Assembly: GCA_963693085.1 (NCBI GenBank) | Contig: OY856410.1 | Span: 560,097,906-560,161,905, forward strand | Length of the DNA: 64,000 nt | Direction of reading: 5' to 3' | Origin: Alisma plantago-aquatica | Lineage: Eukaryota; Streptophyta; Magnoliopsida; Alismatales; Alismataceae | Shown here: positions 10,141-21,168 of the stretch, piece after piece | How the letters are laid out: the number at the start of each line of letters is the position of its first letter | Position numbering within the stretch: the first letter of the stretch is position 1 | Notes under the pieces: model-generated | The model's input: only the letters and a program-made list of their open reading frames with translations | Told to the model about the DNA's origin: nothing | Databases searched by the model: none | Made by a program: the position numbers and the translations under genes

Positions 10141-12202
10141 TTATACCCAATCACTCATGAATCTCAATCCAAGTGATCGAACATGCCCGTCATATTTCTG
10201 CTGTGAAAGTGCTTTTGTGAGCGGGCCAGCCATATTGCTTTCTGTAGGTACTCTGCAAATCTTCACATCTCCTCATTGTACGATCTCTCATATGAGATGG
10301 AAGCGTCGTAGAATATGTTTGGAACGTTGGTGCGATCTTGGTTCTTTAGCCTGTGCAATTGCTCCATTGTTGTCGCAAAATAGCTCAATTGCATCACCAA
10401 TGCTTGAAACCACTCCAAGTTCAGAAATGAACTTCTTGATCCACGCAACTTCCTTCACAGCATTAGATGCAACAATATATTCAACCTCTATTGTAGAATC
10501 CACAACTGTCTCTTTCTTGGAACTCTTCCAGCTCACAGCTCCATTGTTCAGGCAAAACACAAATCCAGATTGCGATCTGTAGTCATCTTTGTCAGTTTGG
10601 AAGCTAGCATCGGTGTAACCCTTTACCATGAGCTCTTCCTCACTGCCGTATACCAAGAATTGATCCTTAGTCCTTCTCAAGTACTTTAAGATGTTCTTTA
10701 TAGCTGTCCAGTGACATTCACCTAGATCTAACTGATACCAGCTCGTCATGCTCAAAGCATACGACACATCAGGATGAGTACATAACATTGCTTACATGAC
10801 AGATCCAATTGCTGATGCATATGGAATCTTACTCATGCGTGCCCGTTCATCACATGAACTAGGACACCGGGCTTTAGAGATTGTAACCCCATGGGACATG
10901 GGCAAGTTACCTCTCTTAGAACCCTCCATGCTAAACCTCTTTAGCACCTTGTCAATGTATGTGCTCTGGCTTAGGCCTAGAAGCCTTCTAGATCTATCTC
11001 TATAGATCTTGATCCCTAGTATATAGGATGCTTTGCCTAAATCCTTCATAGAGAAGGTCTTCCCTAACCAACCTTTTACTGTCTAAGGAGTAGGGATGTC
11101 ATTTCCCATCAATAGTATGTCATCCACATATAATATGAGAAATATGATTGTGCTCCCACTAACCCTTTTGTAAACACAAGGTTCATCTTCATTTTGACTA
11201 AAGCCAAACTTTTTGACTACTTCATCAAAATGTAGATTCCAACTCCGAGATGCTTGCTTCAATCCATAGATTGACCTTTGTAGCTTACAGACATTATTGG
11301 CTTCCTTTGGATCGATAAAACCCTCAGGTTGTGTCATGTACACATCCTCGAGTGAATTCCCATTAAGGAATGATGTTTTAACATCCATCTGCCAAATCTC
11401 ATAGTCATGATAAGCTGTAATGGCAAGCATGATCCTAATGGATTTAACCATGGAAACTGGTGAGAAGGTCTCGTCATAATCAACAGCTTGAATTTGACAG
11501 AATCCTTTCGCAACCAATCTACCTTTATAGGTTTGAACATTTCCATCCATGTCAGTCTTCTTCTTAAAGACCCACTTGCACCCTATGGGTCTTACCCCTT
11601 CGGGTGGATCCACCAAGGTCCATACCTTATTGGTGTACATGGATTCCATCTCAGATCTCATGGCTTCGAGCCATTTCTCAGATTCTGGTCCCTTAGTAGC
11701 TTCTAGATAGGAAGTTGGCTCGTCTGCTATGCCCAATTCGTCACTGTCTTGAGTCACGAGAAAACCAAATCTCTCAGGCTCAAGTCGTGTCCTACTAGAC
11801 CTATGAGGTTCATGTGTTACATTTGGAACTTGAAATTCCACAACAACTTGTGAGTCTTCATGTTCCTTATGTACCTCCTCAGGTTCTCTACTTTCTTGTT
11901 GGCCTCAAACTTCTTCGAGCTCTACATTCCTCCCACTAATTCCTTTGGAAATAAATTCCTTTTCAAGAAATACAACAGTCCTAGCAACAAACACTTTGTT
12001 GTCAGTTGGTGTGTAGAAGTAGTATCCCCGAGTTTCCTTGGGGTATCCAACAAAGTAGCATTTTTCCGATTTGGGTCCAAGCTTTTTAGGAAATTGTTTC
12101 CTAACATAAGATTCACATCCCCAAATCTTTAACATAGACAAATTGGGACGATTCCCATTCCATATCTCATATGGTGTCTTTTGAGCCGATTTGGAGGGTA
12201 CA

Positions 12203-12695
12203 CGGTTAAGTAGGGCTGAGCATCGGTCCAGAACCGGACCGGACCGCAGACCAAATTTTAACAAATATATGGACCGCAGACCAGACCGTTTCAAGGTCGG
12301 ACCGGACCGTTTTGTGCTAGGACCGAACCGGACCGTTTGGATCATAAACAATCTTTTTTACATGTTTTACAACTTATTTAATTGTACAAAGTTGATAATC
12401 TTAGTCACTTCTAAAAATTATATAACTTTAGTATCAAATATTTATACTAGTAGTGATTATATATGTACTTTATTTGTAATTATTATAGAATACACCTTCA
12501 AATATACATCAATTTTATATAAAAGTCAATCTGCGGTCCGGACCAGACCGGACCGAAGACCGAACTCATCGAAATTCCCAGACCTCAGACCGAACCGAAC
12601 TCAAAATGGACCGGACCGGACCGGACCGGACCGAATTGAGCAGTCCGGTCCGGTTTTGCGGTCTGGACCATTATTTTCTCACCCCTACGGTTAAG
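12203..12695. repeat. 8-bp target duplication around hAT MITE 1
   Basis: CGGTTAAG occurs at 12203-12210 and again at 12688-12695, directly flanking the MITE inside the integrase frame. Removing the insert and one copy rejoins the integrase reading. Confidence 0.88.
12211..12687. mobile_element. hAT-type MITE 1 (477 bp) in Angela-1 integrase
   Basis: Ends TAGGGCTGAGCATCGG / TAGGGGTGAGAAAATAA (inverted) and an 8-bp duplication are hAT hallmarks. Both subterminal parts are packed with GGACCG/CCGGTC words, up to five in direct succession near 12608-12635, while the centre is AT-rich and non-coding. hAT transposases bind subterminal repeats, so these are candidate binding sites. No transposase is encoded. 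Frames running through it are accidental fusions. Confidence 0.85.
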
Positions 12696-13757
12696 TGTAA
12701 ACGCTGCAGTTTCAAGAGCATATCCCCAGAACGATATTGGAAGTTCAGCTGAACTCATCATTGATCGTACCATGTCTAATAATGTACAATTCCTACTTTC
12801 TGACACACCATTATGTTGTGGTGTACCAGGTGGAGTCCATTGTGATACAATACCACAGTCTCTCAGAAGGTCCTCAAACTCTTGGCTTAAGTATTCACCA
12901 CCTCGATCTGAACGGAGTGCTTTAATACTCTTACCAAGTTGCTTCTCTACTTCATTCATGAAAGTCTTGAACATTTCAAGAGTTTCTGACTTGTGTTTCA
13001 TAAGATATACATAGCCATACCTACTGAGGTCATCAGTGAAGGTAATGAAGTATTGATAGCCTCCTCTAGCATTTGATCTAAAAGGTCCACATACATCAGT
13101 ATGTATGAGCCCTAGCAGATCACTGGCTCTCTCACTATGTCCAGTGAAAGGAGTCTTGGTCATCTTCCCTAATAAACATGCCTCACATGTCTCTAATGAT
13201 TCAAAATCAAAAGAGTCTAGATAACCATCCTTATGGAGTCTAGATATGTGCTTCTCGTTTATGTGCCTAAGACGACAATGCCATAAGAATGTTTTGTTTG
13301 AGTTATCAAGTTTTAACCTTTTAGTATTTACGTTGTATATGCTAGTCTCAAGTTCTAACAAGTAGATACCATAAGACATTGGGACATTGCCATAAAAGAT
13401 CTCATCTTTAGATATAGAAATAATTCCATTCTTAATGTGAAATTTAAATCCACTCTTGTCCATACAAGATATAAAAATAATATTTCTATTAATGGCTTAT
13501 ACATAATAGCAATTCTCTAATTCTATTACAAGGCCCGTAGGCAAAGATAAACTAATAACTCCAACTGTGGTGGCAGCAACTCTTGCTCCATTAGCAACCC
13601 GCAGCTTGACTTGGCCCTTTCGTAAAGGCTTACTTCTTATCAGATCCTGCATATTAGAACATATGTGAGATCCACATCCGGTATCCAGTACCCATGATGA
13701 AGAAGTATTTAAGTTTATCTCAATAACGTATATACCTAAAGTGGAGATCTCTATCCC

Positions 13758-14586
13758 CTACTTCTTCTTCCTCAGTTCTTCCAGGTAGAGAGGATAGTTT
13801 CTTTTCCAATGTCCAGGCTGGTGACAATGGTGACAACTGCCTTCTTTGGAGATCCCACCTTTAGCTTTGAGCGCGGATGACTTTGGCTTCTGCCCGGCTT
13901 TAGAACCTTTCTTAGCCTTGCTTTTTTCCTTTTGACTTTCCCTTTGCCTTGCTGATCACCATAATAGATTTGGGCTTGTCTTTCTTCATCTGTGCTTCAG
14001 CTGTCCTCAACATGCCTAACAATTCTGACAATGACTTGTCAAAATTGTTCATGTTGTAGTTCATGACAAAATGATTATATGATTTAGGCAACGACTGTAG
14101 AATCACATCCGTGGCCAACTCTTGACCTAGGGGAAATCCCAGCTTGGATAGGCTTTCCACATACCCAATCAAGGTGAGTATATGGGTACCAACTGAGTCT
14201 CCCTCTTTCATCTTGCTTTTGAACAAAGCCTTTGAGACATCATATCTCTCCTGTCTTGCTTGATGTTGATACATGTTCTTGAGATGTGTTACCATCTCCA
14301 TGACATTCATGTTCTCATGCTGCTCTTGCAACTCATAGTTCATTGAGCACAACATCAGGCACTTGACATCCACGACATCATCAAGGTGCTTCTTGTAAGC
14401 ATCCTTTTCAGCCTTGGGTGCATTTACAGCGGGCTTCGCTGGCTCTGGTGTTTCAAGGACATAGAGCTTACGCTCATGTGTGAGAACAATTCTCAACATC
14501 CTAAAACAGTTTTGAAAGTTGGTTCCGGTAAGTTTGTCCTTCTCAAGGACCGATCACAACGAGAAAGTGTGAGTGTTGGTTGCCAT
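13758..14586 (-). pseudogene. Copia gag of Angela-1
   Basis: The start ATG at 14586 (MATN...) matches the Angela-B gag. The capsid-like UBN2 region is recognisable (LRIVLTHERKLYVLE, then SLPKSYNHFVMNYNMNNFD), followed by a lysine-rich linker and a zinc knuckle CHHCHQPGHW in which the last cysteine is replaced (RNY). There is one in-frame TGA about ten codons in (a likely CGA to TGA change) and a frameshift near 13920 in the lysine-rich stretch. A stop at 13758 separates it from pol. Gag forms the particle that packages element RNA; this copy cannot make it. Confidence 0.9.
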
Positions 14587-16242
14587 TTGATTGCTACAAA
14601 AGAAAAAATTTGCATTTAGTCCAAAACATTTTGACTTGTAAAGATTTGATAAACGAGATTAATTAGGCCTTTAATTAATTACACACCCACTATTTTATTC
14701 AAATTGATAGCCCTAACTATCAACTCAGAAGATTGCAATGCACAACCTTCTAGTGAGACAAGATACAAAATAATTGGATCAATGCCCAGCCAACGCTGGT
14801 GTCAAAGACCAAATACTAATGTAGGAAACTTTTGCCAATTGCATCATATGCAACTCTTGGATAGATGATCATGCACAAATCCTTGCCATGATGCATCTGT
14901 GTGCCTCTAGGTACTTGATCCTATCAAGGTTCCCTAGTTAAGTCCAACCCATAAGCCAACACGATGAGTGTGCACTCTGCGGAGGTAGACCCACACACCC
15001 ACCATCACACTTCCACGAGATAGACAGTGTACCACGCGGAGGCGTGCCCACACATAGTCGATCAAGCTTTTCATGTGTGTTTCTTTATGGAAGGCAACTA
15101 AAACTTAATATTATTAATTGAGGGGTTTTATTAATACATATACATATCCAAACACCACTTACTTATAGTAAATATCATATACTACTATATCCACAACCAA
15201 AAACGATAGACATGCAATCATAAACACAAATACATCGGTTATGGCCATACTATTGTAATCCTTTTGAGAAACAAAGGATTACGGTCCACCTATGGTCTTA
15301 TGCATGTCATGCAACACCTGTGAATCAACCTGTAAGCATGTAATGATCAACATTACAATAAACAACTTCATGGATGCTTCGTGACGTTGGAACTTCAAGT
15401 TGCTTCTTGGAATTGGATCTTCTTGTTGCTTTTCCATGGACGCTCCTTGGAGTTTGATCTTCAGGTTGCTTCTTGGAATTAGATCTTCATGGTGCTTCTC
15501 CATGGACACTCCTTGGAGTTGGATCTTCAAGTGTCCTCCTTACATCAAGTTTACAAAGACTAAAACTAATCCTATCTCTATTACATCATATGTGTACAAA
15601 TATAAAGGGAAGTAATTAATTACACTTTGAAATAAGAGATGAGGCTCGACATGCAAGCCGAATACTTTATACAAAGGATCCATATGTAACCATTATACAT
15701 CCATAGAATTCACAAATAAACATATTCACAAGATCGACATCCACATTCATTCACAACATTCACAAAAGGGGATACTAGGCCATAACAGTGTATGCATTCA
15801 CCACATAAAACATATTTTAAAGGAGACGTGTATGCTATCATAGGTATATCTATATATACGTATATACATATTAAAATTGCAGTACTTTTAATGCGGGACA
15901 TTCCCCATTAAATAATTTTTTGACTCCCACACAGACTATGCGAGGTACACAGGGGCAGCGCCCCAATGCGGGGAGGCCGCCCCTCGCGGGGTCTCAGGGG
16001 CAGAGCCCCTGAAAGGTCTACGGAATTTTACTTCCGTGCACTTAGGAAAATCAATATTTTCCATAGTCGACCCCATCCAAAACATCAAAAACAGAAACCT
16101 GCGGAGTATGTGGAATTAGGTTTAGATTTGCACATTAGCATGTTTAATTCACATCATATGCAACATAAAAATAGTATACAACGATTCGATCATATCGAAA
16201 CGAATCCAAATATGCTGTAGATCGACGCTGGTATGATATCAG
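14587..16242 (-). mobile_element. Untranslated leader of Angela-1
   Basis: This 1.66-kb stretch between LTR and gag has no coding potential. 14600-15100 resembles the gag-proximal leader of Angela-B (around 20700-21150). 15370-15540 is a degenerate array of GTTGCTTCTTGGAATT / GGATCTTCA words. Near the LTR, 15952-15964 (GGGGC-AGC-GCCCC) and 15995-16011 (CAGGGGC-AGA-GCCCCTG) are perfect GC hairpins. The primer site next to 16242 is altered: the minus strand reads CTGATATCATACCAGC instead of TGGTATCAGAGC. Confidence 0.7.
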
Positions 16243-16951
16243 TGTTGGGTTTTGTGGAGAAAACATGCACGGCAGAAGTAATAAAATCCATGCAACCCAA
16301 AACAAGGTCTCGTCGACAACAACGTATTTGGAAGGAGTGTTTACGGGATATACCTTATCGCGGAGCAAGTCCGGCGATGTCCTGCTACACGACGGTGCAA
16401 CGCTTCTTGTATAAACAGACGGAACTTCTCTCCCGTTCACTGTCGCAGGTTGATTCAGCGGCGTTCCTTTGCAGCAGTGATGTCCGCTGCTCGTAGCGCG
16501 TACAGGTGGTCATCGACGTCCTTTGAGCGCAGACAGCAAGGCGTCTGCGTCTCTACTTCATCCATGCGGATGGACGGAACTCCACGTCACACTTCCCAAG
16601 CCGGTGGGAAGGAGTATGTCTCTGAGGTGGCATGCTAGCGGCGCGTTTCTCTCATTTCTCTCCTAAGGACGATGACGGCTAGGGTTTACGTGTGTGAGCG
16701 TAAACTAAAAGTGTCTCTCGATATCTTATATAGATATCGGCCGTCAATCCTCTTTTAAATAGGATACGAAGGGAAGTAGGATTTCCTAAACCCATCGGTA
16801 AACGGAAACGTTGTGTTAATTAAAATGCTCGTGGATTAATTAGAATATTCTAGAATTCATTAATTAACCAAATAATCACATTAATTGATTAATTAATATC
16901 CGACTACATGCAATCGCTTGGGATGGATCTATGGGCATACATATACCAACA
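16243..16951 (-). repeat. 709-bp LTR at the 5' end of Angela-1
   Basis: TGTTGGTATATGTATGCCC starts it at 16951 (minus strand) and AAAACCCAACA ends it at 16243. Only the first ~25 bases resemble the LTR at the other end of the element. The leader beside it does resemble the Angela-B leader, so it belongs to a related short-LTR subfamily. Flanking pentamers differ (ATCAG / CCATA), so it is not a simple solo insertion. A TATA box (CTATATAAG, minus) sits at 16726-16732 inside a palindrome, 16719-16739. Confidence 0.75.
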
Positions 16952-17280
16952 CCATACTCCTTGTAGGATGGGCGGCTAAGGGCATAGTGGCCGCATTTCA
17001 CATGCCAAGACTCTTGTGAATGCTGCATGAGATACATATGGTTGAGCTGGTGACCCTGGCGCTGCTGCTCATGCCACATCTCATCTAGGTGTTGCTGGAC
17101 CTCATAGAACCCGTAGGAGCCTACATTGTCATCGAGTCGCTGCCTGGTGCAGCGGTGGGGTGGTGACGGTGGACTAGAGGCATCATCATGAGCCTCCAAA
17201 GAAATGCTCCTCCTATGGGCCTGTGGCAGGGGGACATCGTTTGGGTCTGGGTGCTCCAGACTATACCTCTAGATGTGTCT
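16952..17280 (-). pseudogene. Unrecognised coding-like segment, truncated
   Basis: An open minus-strand frame of roughly 110 codons, unusually free of stops and GC-rich for this window, reads a serine/proline/arginine-rich part (HDDASSPPSPPHRCTRQR) and then a glutamine- and histidine-rich, possibly helical part (QQHLDEMWHEQQRQGHQLNH). A TAG interrupts it upstream near 17270 and the 709-bp LTR cuts it at 16951. The composition resembles C-terminal tails of plant transposon proteins, but I cannot name a family. It is absent from the other LTR of element B. Confidence 0.35.
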
Positions 17281-17289
17281 TGCTATATT

Positions 17290-17513
17290 GGTGAGCTCGT
17301 CTGGGTCTGGTCCGAACCCAATGTAAGGGTTTATACAAGATAAAAGCGAGAGATAGATGGTTTTAGGGATGCACTGAGAAGCACTTTATGGTGGGGATGA
17401 CAACTTGACATTTAAGCAATGAAGTGTTTTCTTATAGCTATGTTTCAAGAATTGTTTTGGAGAGATGAATCTCTTATTGTGATTATTTTGTGGTGAAGTG
17501 AAGTCTTGAGAGA
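17290..17513 (-). repeat. LARD-like element B, 3' LTR, left part
   Basis: It matches 30972-31178 of the 5' LTR, including the TATA region (TTATACAAGATAAAAG). It is interrupted at 17513 by Angela-B and resumes at 26463. Similarity to the other LTR is lost left of about 17290. Confidence 0.75.
17509..17513. repeat. Target duplication of Angela-B, left (AGAGA)
   Basis: AGAGA precedes the LTR start at 17514 and is repeated at 26463-26467 right after the 3' LTR, proving a single insertion event into the LTR of element B. Confidence 0.9.
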
Positions 17514-18704
17514 TGTTGGTATGTATGCCCTGAGAGCCAATCATGGGATGATTGGTGGGATACATTAAGATTTATTTGATAAACATCAAAGGCAAGCTTC
17601 TAATTCTTTCTGGTTCAATCATATGAGATAGTGATAGAACATATTGAATATCTAGAGAATGACATTACTCAATGACGTATGCCTTCAGGTTGAGGACCTG
17701 AACGATGAGATCATACGGATGCTAAGAGTTTGTACATTCTCATTATGTCCCTAGTCGGATGTCATTGTGGAAGGTAGATAGACAACAAAGACACACACGA
17801 CTAGATTGTGGTGTTGGTTGATGACAAAATCTCATTAGTCATGATATAGAGATATCAAACCAAACACATAGGTACTTGTTGGAGAACAAGTGTACCAGAT
17901 AGACCCACCGTGAGTTTGACACATGGAACCATGACATGGTAGTCACAGTCAGTAATCACAGTGATGGTGGTGAGTGTGATTCTTTGACTTGAAATCACTA
18001 CACTCAACACATGTCGTTGAGCACACTTTGACATCATCAAACACAGTCTTGAAATATGGATTGTTATAAAGGTGATGATTGGGTGGATTTGACACATGGG
18101 GCTTTTGAGGGGTGAGTGATAGATATGGGATTTGTCCCTCCTGAGGGAGTTTGATATCCAAGGCCATTTGATGAGTAGGATTGAGATAGGCGTGCACACA
18201 CATGTGTGAATCAGTATGTGATATTGATGTCATACATATCTCTTCCAATCTGCTCTAAGATCAAGAAAGTGAATGAATGTTGACAGGATGACTGTTCCAT
18301 GCCTCGAGTTCATTCGGGATATCAGTGACAAAGGAATTATACATTCGCTGTAACACCATTCACAGATTGTAGGATTGAAAGTTGTTCTCCAACTTTCTAT
18401 TTCACTTGGGTAGCACTGATGTGTGACTAGGCACCACTCTTTGCTTGTGAAGTCATAAATGTTACAGACTTTCACTGCCAACGTGAAAAGGACCTGCAGG
18501 GTCACACACATAGGATTTAACCTGGAAGAGGAGTTTTGTCCACAAACAATGTTTAGATTGATTACTAAAGGAGTTTAGTAGTTCAATTAAACACTCAATT
18601 AATTGATAGCTCAATATCATAATGTTTAAGGTGTTGGACACATTGATTGGAGTATCGGATTGATTGAAATTGCAATTGACTATTTCTACACAATCTTCAC
18701 TCCC

Positions 18705-19095
18705 AACCGATCAGCTCATGTGATGAACCGATCGGCTCAGCTTGGTGAACCGGTCAGCTCAGGTGGTGAGTCGATCGGCTCAAGATCAGGGTGAAAAGAT
18801 TGCTTCAAGTGTTGAAACGATCGATTCAACTGGTGCATCCGAGCAAGTTGGGAAAGTAGGATTGGTGAGAAATTTCTTTCGTTTCACTTGCCCAATTTGA
18901 TTGGAACAAGGATTGGTATTTGATACCAATTAGAAACAAAAGATGGAAAGTCAATCGGGAACTGACCAGGACCACGAACTGACCGGTTCAGAAATGAACC
19001 GACTGGTTGAGGTGTCCCAACCGATCGGTGGAGGTGTCAACCGACCAGCTCAGGTCCCCAACTGACCATTTCAGTTGTGAAACGATCGATTCAGG
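18705..19095 (+). repeat. ACCGATCGGTTCA word array in Angela-B LTR
   Basis: Variants of the palindromic word ACCGATCGGT plus TCA/TCAG recur about every 20-25 bases, in a first cluster at 18708-18840 and a second at 18965-19095 (for example GAACCGATCGGCTCA and CAACCGATCGGTGG). Most units contain the AACCG core recognised by many plant MYB proteins. The array lies upstream of the TATA box, where an enhancer would be expected. Confidence 0.7.
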
Positions 19096-19191
19096 TTGCG
19101 AGTTGGTTGTTTTGTGGAAAATCTCGAACCCTTCTACTCCTGCTTTTAGTCCCGCATTGCCCGGTATGGAGAACCCTGTCCCATGATCCTC

Positions 19192-19201
19192 CTATATATA
19201 G
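19192..19201 (+). promoter_or_regulatory. TATA box of Angela-B 5' LTR
   Basis: CTATATATAG lies about 100 bases after the word array. This segment is missing from the 3' LTR of the same element. Confidence 0.65.
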
Positions 19202-19731
19202 GGGTATTGGGGGCTTCTCAGAGTATAACTTAGTGCAAACCAGTTGCTCTACAATGTTGTCGTTCTCTCTGGTTTTGGTAACCGAGAGAGCCCGAGCAAG
19301 TGCTACCCGATAAGGGAGGCACAACAAGGGAAGGACAACTATAGTTCCGACTGGTGGCAGGAGAGTGTGTTGGCAACTAGTACGCTGACAGGAGCATGAG
19401 ACTCCTTCCAATTCCTTGTGGGACAAGGAGATTGGAGTTCCAGGTGGTCCGTGTGGACTACTTCAGAGGCGGGAGGTTTCTGCCGCTAGGAGGACAACCT
19501 TAAATCCCGTCAGTCCCAGTGTGACCATGAGCTGCACAGACATCGTCCGAGACAGGAGGTGAAGACCGCGCAAGGCACGAGGTATTTTCGTTGAGCAAGC
19601 CTCGGGACAAGGTATGATTCCACAAGCCATCCTTTCTTATTGTATAGACGTTGACACATTTCCTTGTTCCGGGTTTGGGGGAGAAAATTTTTGTTTCCGC
19701 TACCTTCTCTGCCTCCCCTAAAACCCAACAG

Positions 19732-19744
19732 TGGTATCAGAGCC
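19732..19744 (+). other. Primer-binding site of Angela-B (initiator tRNA-Met)
   Basis: TGGTATCAGAGCC begins one base after the 5' LTR end at 19730 and is a perfect plant initiator tRNA-Met complement. Confidence 0.94.
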
Positions 19745-21168
19745 ACGTCAACTGCTATATACTTTAGGGATTATCGATATGATCGATTTTGGTTTGTCAC
19801 CTTTATTTATTACATACTATGCGAATAAAATTGGCTTTATGCATGTCCAATACTAAATCCACAAATCCCAATTTACATATATGATATGTATTATTAATGC
19901 ACTCGATACGCGTCACCCTTAAACGAGTTTTGTGGTGGATGTATATCATGGTTATGGCCAATAAACCCTATCTGTGTATGGTTGTATGTGGTTGCTTGCA
20001 TCTCAGTCTGCGCACCGATCTTCTTTCTCCTATTCCTGATGTAACTCAAAATAATTCAAGATTTTTCCTACCTTTTCTCCCCTCGAATGTAACTCGAGGT
20101 TTCTCTTTTTACAATGTAAAATGGGATAGATTTTATTTCCTGTTATGTCAAAGAATGGTGGACATCCTGACGACAGCTGAGACGATCGGTTCAAGGAGTG
20201 AACCGATCAGCTGACGTTCCAGACGATCGGTTCAAGGAGTGAGCCGATCGGTTGATGACCAGTTCCAGGAGCGAGACGAGTGGGTGGCGGCCATGAAGAG
20301 ATGCACGATGACCAGGCGAACCGATCGATTGGAGGAGCCAACTGATCGGCTGGTGGCACCTAGCCGACCAGTCTGATGGCGAGCCGATCATTCATGTGAT
20401 TAATTGATCAAACCCAGAAAGGCAAATCACAGAGTTCATCTTGTATAGGTTGCATGTGATGTAGAACTAGATTACCGTAATTCCTCTTGGCTCGAGGAAT
20501 CACATTAGGATGGCCATAATCATCACTTTTATCGTTTTGCATGTTTTCTGTGGGATATAGCATGTATATGATACATACTATGTAATATGGTGATTGAATA
20601 TGTATATATATATAAAAACCAAATCCCTCATTAAAATATTAAGTCTTATATGCCTTCCATTAGCGGCACACATGAAAAACTCGATCGACCAAGCGTACGT
20701 TATGTCAAAGCATGGTGCGCCATCTATCTTGTGGAAGTGTGAAGGGTAGACATGTAGGTTCTGCCAAAGCAGGGTGCATGTTTACCGTGTCGGCTTTTGG
20801 GTTAGACTTAACTGGTGATTCTTCGAGCGTCTAAGCCCAGAGGCAAGGAATGTTCATGGCAAGGTGTTGCGCATGTTCATTCATCAAGAGTTGCATATGA
20901 TGCAATTGGCAAGAGTTGCCTACCTGAGAGATATATGTTGTGGGTGACAGCCCTAGCTGGTCCATGACTTAGAGGATTTCAGGATCTTGCCCACTAGAAG
21001 GTTGTACGCTGCAATCTTACGAATTGATGGTGAGGGCTATCAATTTGAACTAAAATAGTGGGAGCAATAATTAATTAAAGGCCTAATTATATCGTCAACT
21101 TTAATCAATCAAATAAGTCAAAAATGAGTTTTTGGACTAAAATTGCATATTTTCTTTTTGTAGTACAA
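19745..21168 (+). mobile_element. Untranslated leader of Angela-B with second word array
   Basis: A 1.4-kb non-coding leader. 20175-20400 repeats the LTR word array (ACGATCGGTTCAAGGAGTGA, CCGATCGGTTGATG and others). The short frame at 19897-20214 runs through it without any recognisable family and is taken as chance. Long leaders between LTR and gag are usual in Angela/BARE elements. Confidence 0.75.

Larger units (their letters stand above)
10141..13757 (-). pseudogene. Copia pol (protease-integrase-RT-RNase H) of Angela-1
   Basis: Minus-strand reading gives, in Copia order, protease with DTGCGSH near 13690; integrase with an HHCC zinc region (about 13185-13290), core acidic residues in IHTDVCGP, RSDRGGEY and HNGVSES; RT with YVDDIL at 11113-11130; and RNase H with TDASF and YCDN-like FCDNNGAIA to 10290. 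The C-terminus ends MSDWV-stop at 10141. Integrase before RT makes it Copia. It is broken by single stops (between protease and integrase, before the RT, after YVDDIL, before the RNase H, near the end) and by a MITE at 12211-12687. Catalytic motifs look intact, so it is a fairly young but dead copy. Confidence 0.92.
17514..19730 (+). repeat. Angela-B 5' LTR (2217 bp)
   Basis: TGTTGGTATG...AAACCCAACA. It is followed directly by an initiator-Met primer site and is repeated at 24419-26462. The ends and the first ~40 bases resemble the Angela/BARE-1 group of Copia elements. It contains the CGATCG word array and a TATA box. Antisense frames in it are shadows. Confidence 0.95.

Noticed and set aside
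12191..12694. 167-codon frame with RTRPDRRPN repeats
   Set aside because: It is produced by the GGACCG words of hAT MITE 1 plus flanking integrase antisense.
17855..18511. Several antisense frames of 90-114 codons in the Angela-B LTR, repeated in other Angela LTRs
   Set aside because: They recur only because the LTR recurs; substitutions between copies do not favour silent positions by eye, and no domain is recognisable.
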